Assembly (NCBI GenBank): GCA_022866885.1
Contig: JALHWS010000151.1
Location: 1 to 7,890, forward strand
Length of the DNA: 7,890 nt
Direction: 5' to 3'
DNA from: Candidatus Microgenomates bacterium
Lineage (GTDB): Bacteria; Patescibacteriota; Microgenomatia; 2-02-FULL-39-11
The translations under genes and the position numbers were made by a program. Positions within the stretch are counted from its first letter, which is position 1. Every line of letters begins with the position of its first letter. Below the pieces are notes generated by a model. The model had not been told where the DNA came from. It saw nothing but the letters and a program-made list of their open reading frames with translations, and did no database searches. Shown here piece by piece: positions 6,870 to 7,890 of the stretch.

Positions 6870-7565
6870 ATGAAGAGGAAATTATTATTTATTCCCGTTT
6901 GTTGCCTGGTGTTTGTTTTTATTAACTTTTTCCGATTAAAAAAAGTTTATTTTATCTCACCAAAAAAAGTTGAAAGCGGTTTGGAAATATTCAACGGTAA
7001 AAACCTTTTGTGGTTTGACGCTAAAATAATAAACCAACATTTGCTTGACCGTAATCCGGAAATCAAGTCGATGTTAATAGCGAAGTCATACCCCAACTCA
7101 CTGGTTATTGATTTGATGTTTCGGAAACCGGTTGCCATAGTCGCCGGTGAGGGCGATAATTTTTTCATCGATACGGATGGCAGGTTGCTGCCATATGATG
7201 AAAATCTCAAGAAAGATCTGCCGGAAATCCGTTTGGCCGGAGCGAAATTGTACCTAACCAATAATACTGACTGGCGGATAATAAATGCCCTGACTTTTTT
7301 AAAACAATCAAAAATACAGGGGGTTGATTTGTCAAATATATTGATAGATAAGGATAAACCGTTAATGATGGCGTATTTGCCAGAAGGGACAGAAGTCATC
7401 ATTCCACAGACGGGAAATTTTGCCAATTTAGCCGCCTCTTTACAAATAATCGTTTCTAGGTTTAGAATAGAAGGGAAATTCATTACTAAAGTTGATTTCC
7501 AGTTTGATAAGCCAATCGTATTACTTGAAAATGATAAAAATATTTCCTCAAATACGTCTCATTAG
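6870..7565 (+). CDS. ftsQ: FtsQ/DivIB-family divisome protein
   Basis: Single-pass membrane protein of the divisome that links early cytoplasmic components to the FtsW-FtsI synthase through FtsB/FtsL. It has 231 residues: a very short cytoplasmic tail (MKRK), one membrane segment (about 5-21), a POTRA-like domain (about 24-92: VYFISPKKVESG, then NGKNLLWFD, and PNSLVIDLMFRKPVAIV closing it at 75-91) and a beta domain (about 93-220) with FFIDTDGRLLPYD (98-110) and a final KVDFQFDKPIVLLE (207-220). Pattern and position, rather than strict identity, support the call, since FtsQ is poorly conserved. The ATG lies 3 bp after the murG stop, in the same frame, with no Shine-Dalgarno sequence, so reinitiation after murG is likely. 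It is short compared with the 250-280 residues usual for the family, mainly because of the minimal N-terminal tail. Confidence 0.85.
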   Translation: MKRKLLFIPVCCLVFVFINFFRLKKVYFISPKKVESGLEIFNGKNLLWFDAKIINQHLLDRNPEIKSMLIAKSYPNSLVIDLMFRKPVAIVAGEGDNFFIDTDGRLLPYDENLKKDLPEIRLAGAKLYLTNNTDWRIINALTFLKQSKIQGVDLSNILIDKDKPLMMAYLPEGTEVIIPQTGNFANLAASLQIIVSRFRIEGKFITKVDFQFDKPIVLLENDKNISSNTSH

Positions 7566-7568
7566 AAT

Positions 7569-7890
7569 ATGAATAAACAGATTGTTGCAGGCATTGATAT
7601 CGGTACCTCAAAAATTACAACGATTATCGCTTCTGTCCCTGAAAGCGGACTGTTAAATATTCTCGGGGTGGCCAATAATCCGAGTCACGGTATCAGGAAA
7701 GGCCAGATAGTTGATATTGAAGATGCGACTAAAAGCATTGTTCAAAGTCTGGAAGCGGCAGAGCGGATGGCCGGATATTCTTTATCTTCAGCATTTCTGT
7801 CTATCGGCGGAGCGCATATCAGTTCCCAAAATTCGCACGGAGTGGTGGCAGTGGCCGAACCGCAGAAAGAAATTACTCATGATGACGTAA
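7569..7890 (+). CDS. ftsA: FtsA, actin-like cell division protein (3' partial)
   Basis: Actin-fold ATPase that tethers FtsZ filaments to the membrane and signals to FtsQ/FtsW/FtsI. The first 107 residues are present and the gene runs off the window. The N-terminal phosphate-1 motif GIDIGTSKITT (8-18) is clear, followed by PSHGIRKGQIVDIEDA (38-53), a classic FtsA segment, then AAERMAGY (63-70), and the beginning of the FtsA-specific 1C subdomain with LSIGGAHISSQNSHG (77-91) and EITHDDV (101-107). The ATG is 3 bp after the ftsQ TAG in the same frame, with no clear Shine-Dalgarno sequence. The order ftsQ-ftsA is the conserved dcw order, and ftsZ would be expected just downstream. MreB or PilM are alternatives for the actin-like fold but do not share the GIRKG and 1C motifs. 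Confidence 0.95.
   Translation, partial: MNKQIVAGIDIGTSKITTIIASVPESGLLNILGVANNPSHGIRKGQIVDIEDATKSIVQSLEAAERMAGYSLSSAFLSIGGAHISSQNSHGVVAVAEPQKEITHDDV

Noticed and set aside
6947..7483. Long open frame on the minus strand (178 codons) opposite ftsQ
   Set aside because: It lies wholly within ftsQ, whose FtsQ-like architecture and operon position are convincing. The antisense product shows no recognisable domain.

Overview
The window is a slice of a bacterial dcw (division and cell wall) cluster. Every gene lies on the + strand and the packing is very tight. Nine coding regions fill essentially all of it: murF (5' end outside the window), a DegT-family PLP aminotransferase, a FemAB-family peptidyl transferase, a DgkA/undecaprenol-kinase-type lipid kinase, mraY, ftsW, murG, ftsQ and the start of ftsA (3' end outside the window). 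The largest gap is 34 bp (femAB to dgkA). All other junctions overlap or are 3-8 bp apart. No RNA genes, mobile elements, CRISPR arrays or convincing terminators are visible.

Several features suggest a Patescibacteria (Candidate Phyla Radiation) genome, possibly Microgenomates. They are the short, divergent versions of MurG and MraY (MurG begins with CGGH rather than the full glycine-rich loop), a DegT-FemAB pair inside the dcw cluster, AT-rich DNA and weak or absent Shine-Dalgarno sequences. This placement is an inference from protein style and gene order, not from a marker search. TGA is used as a stop (murF, dgkA, ftsW) and never appears inside a gene, so the standard bacterial code applies. 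That argues against the TGA-recoding CPR groups (Gracilibacteria, Absconditabacteria).

Layout: positions 1-941 encode the last cytoplasmic ligase step (MurF, UDP-MurNAc-pentapeptide). Positions 931-3163 carry two genes not found in the textbook dcw order: an aminotransferase with a hydrophobic insertion and a FemAB transferase that would add amino acids to the peptide stem. Positions 3198-4608 carry the lipid-carrier step, with a kinase that can make undecaprenyl phosphate directly before MraY, which consumes it to make lipid I. Positions 4615-6866 hold the SEDS glycosyltransferase FtsW and MurG (lipid II synthesis). Positions 6870-7890 hold the divisome genes ftsQ and ftsA. Together they cover the path from nucleotide precursor through lipid I and lipid II to septal polymerisation and divisome assembly.

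The points most worth a second look are the DegT-FemAB insertion between murF and mraY, several key-residue departures (Gln for the metal-binding Glu in the kinase, HLW for the HHH triad in MraY, a changed nucleotide loop in MurG), and the absence of murD and murC/ddl from their usual slots.
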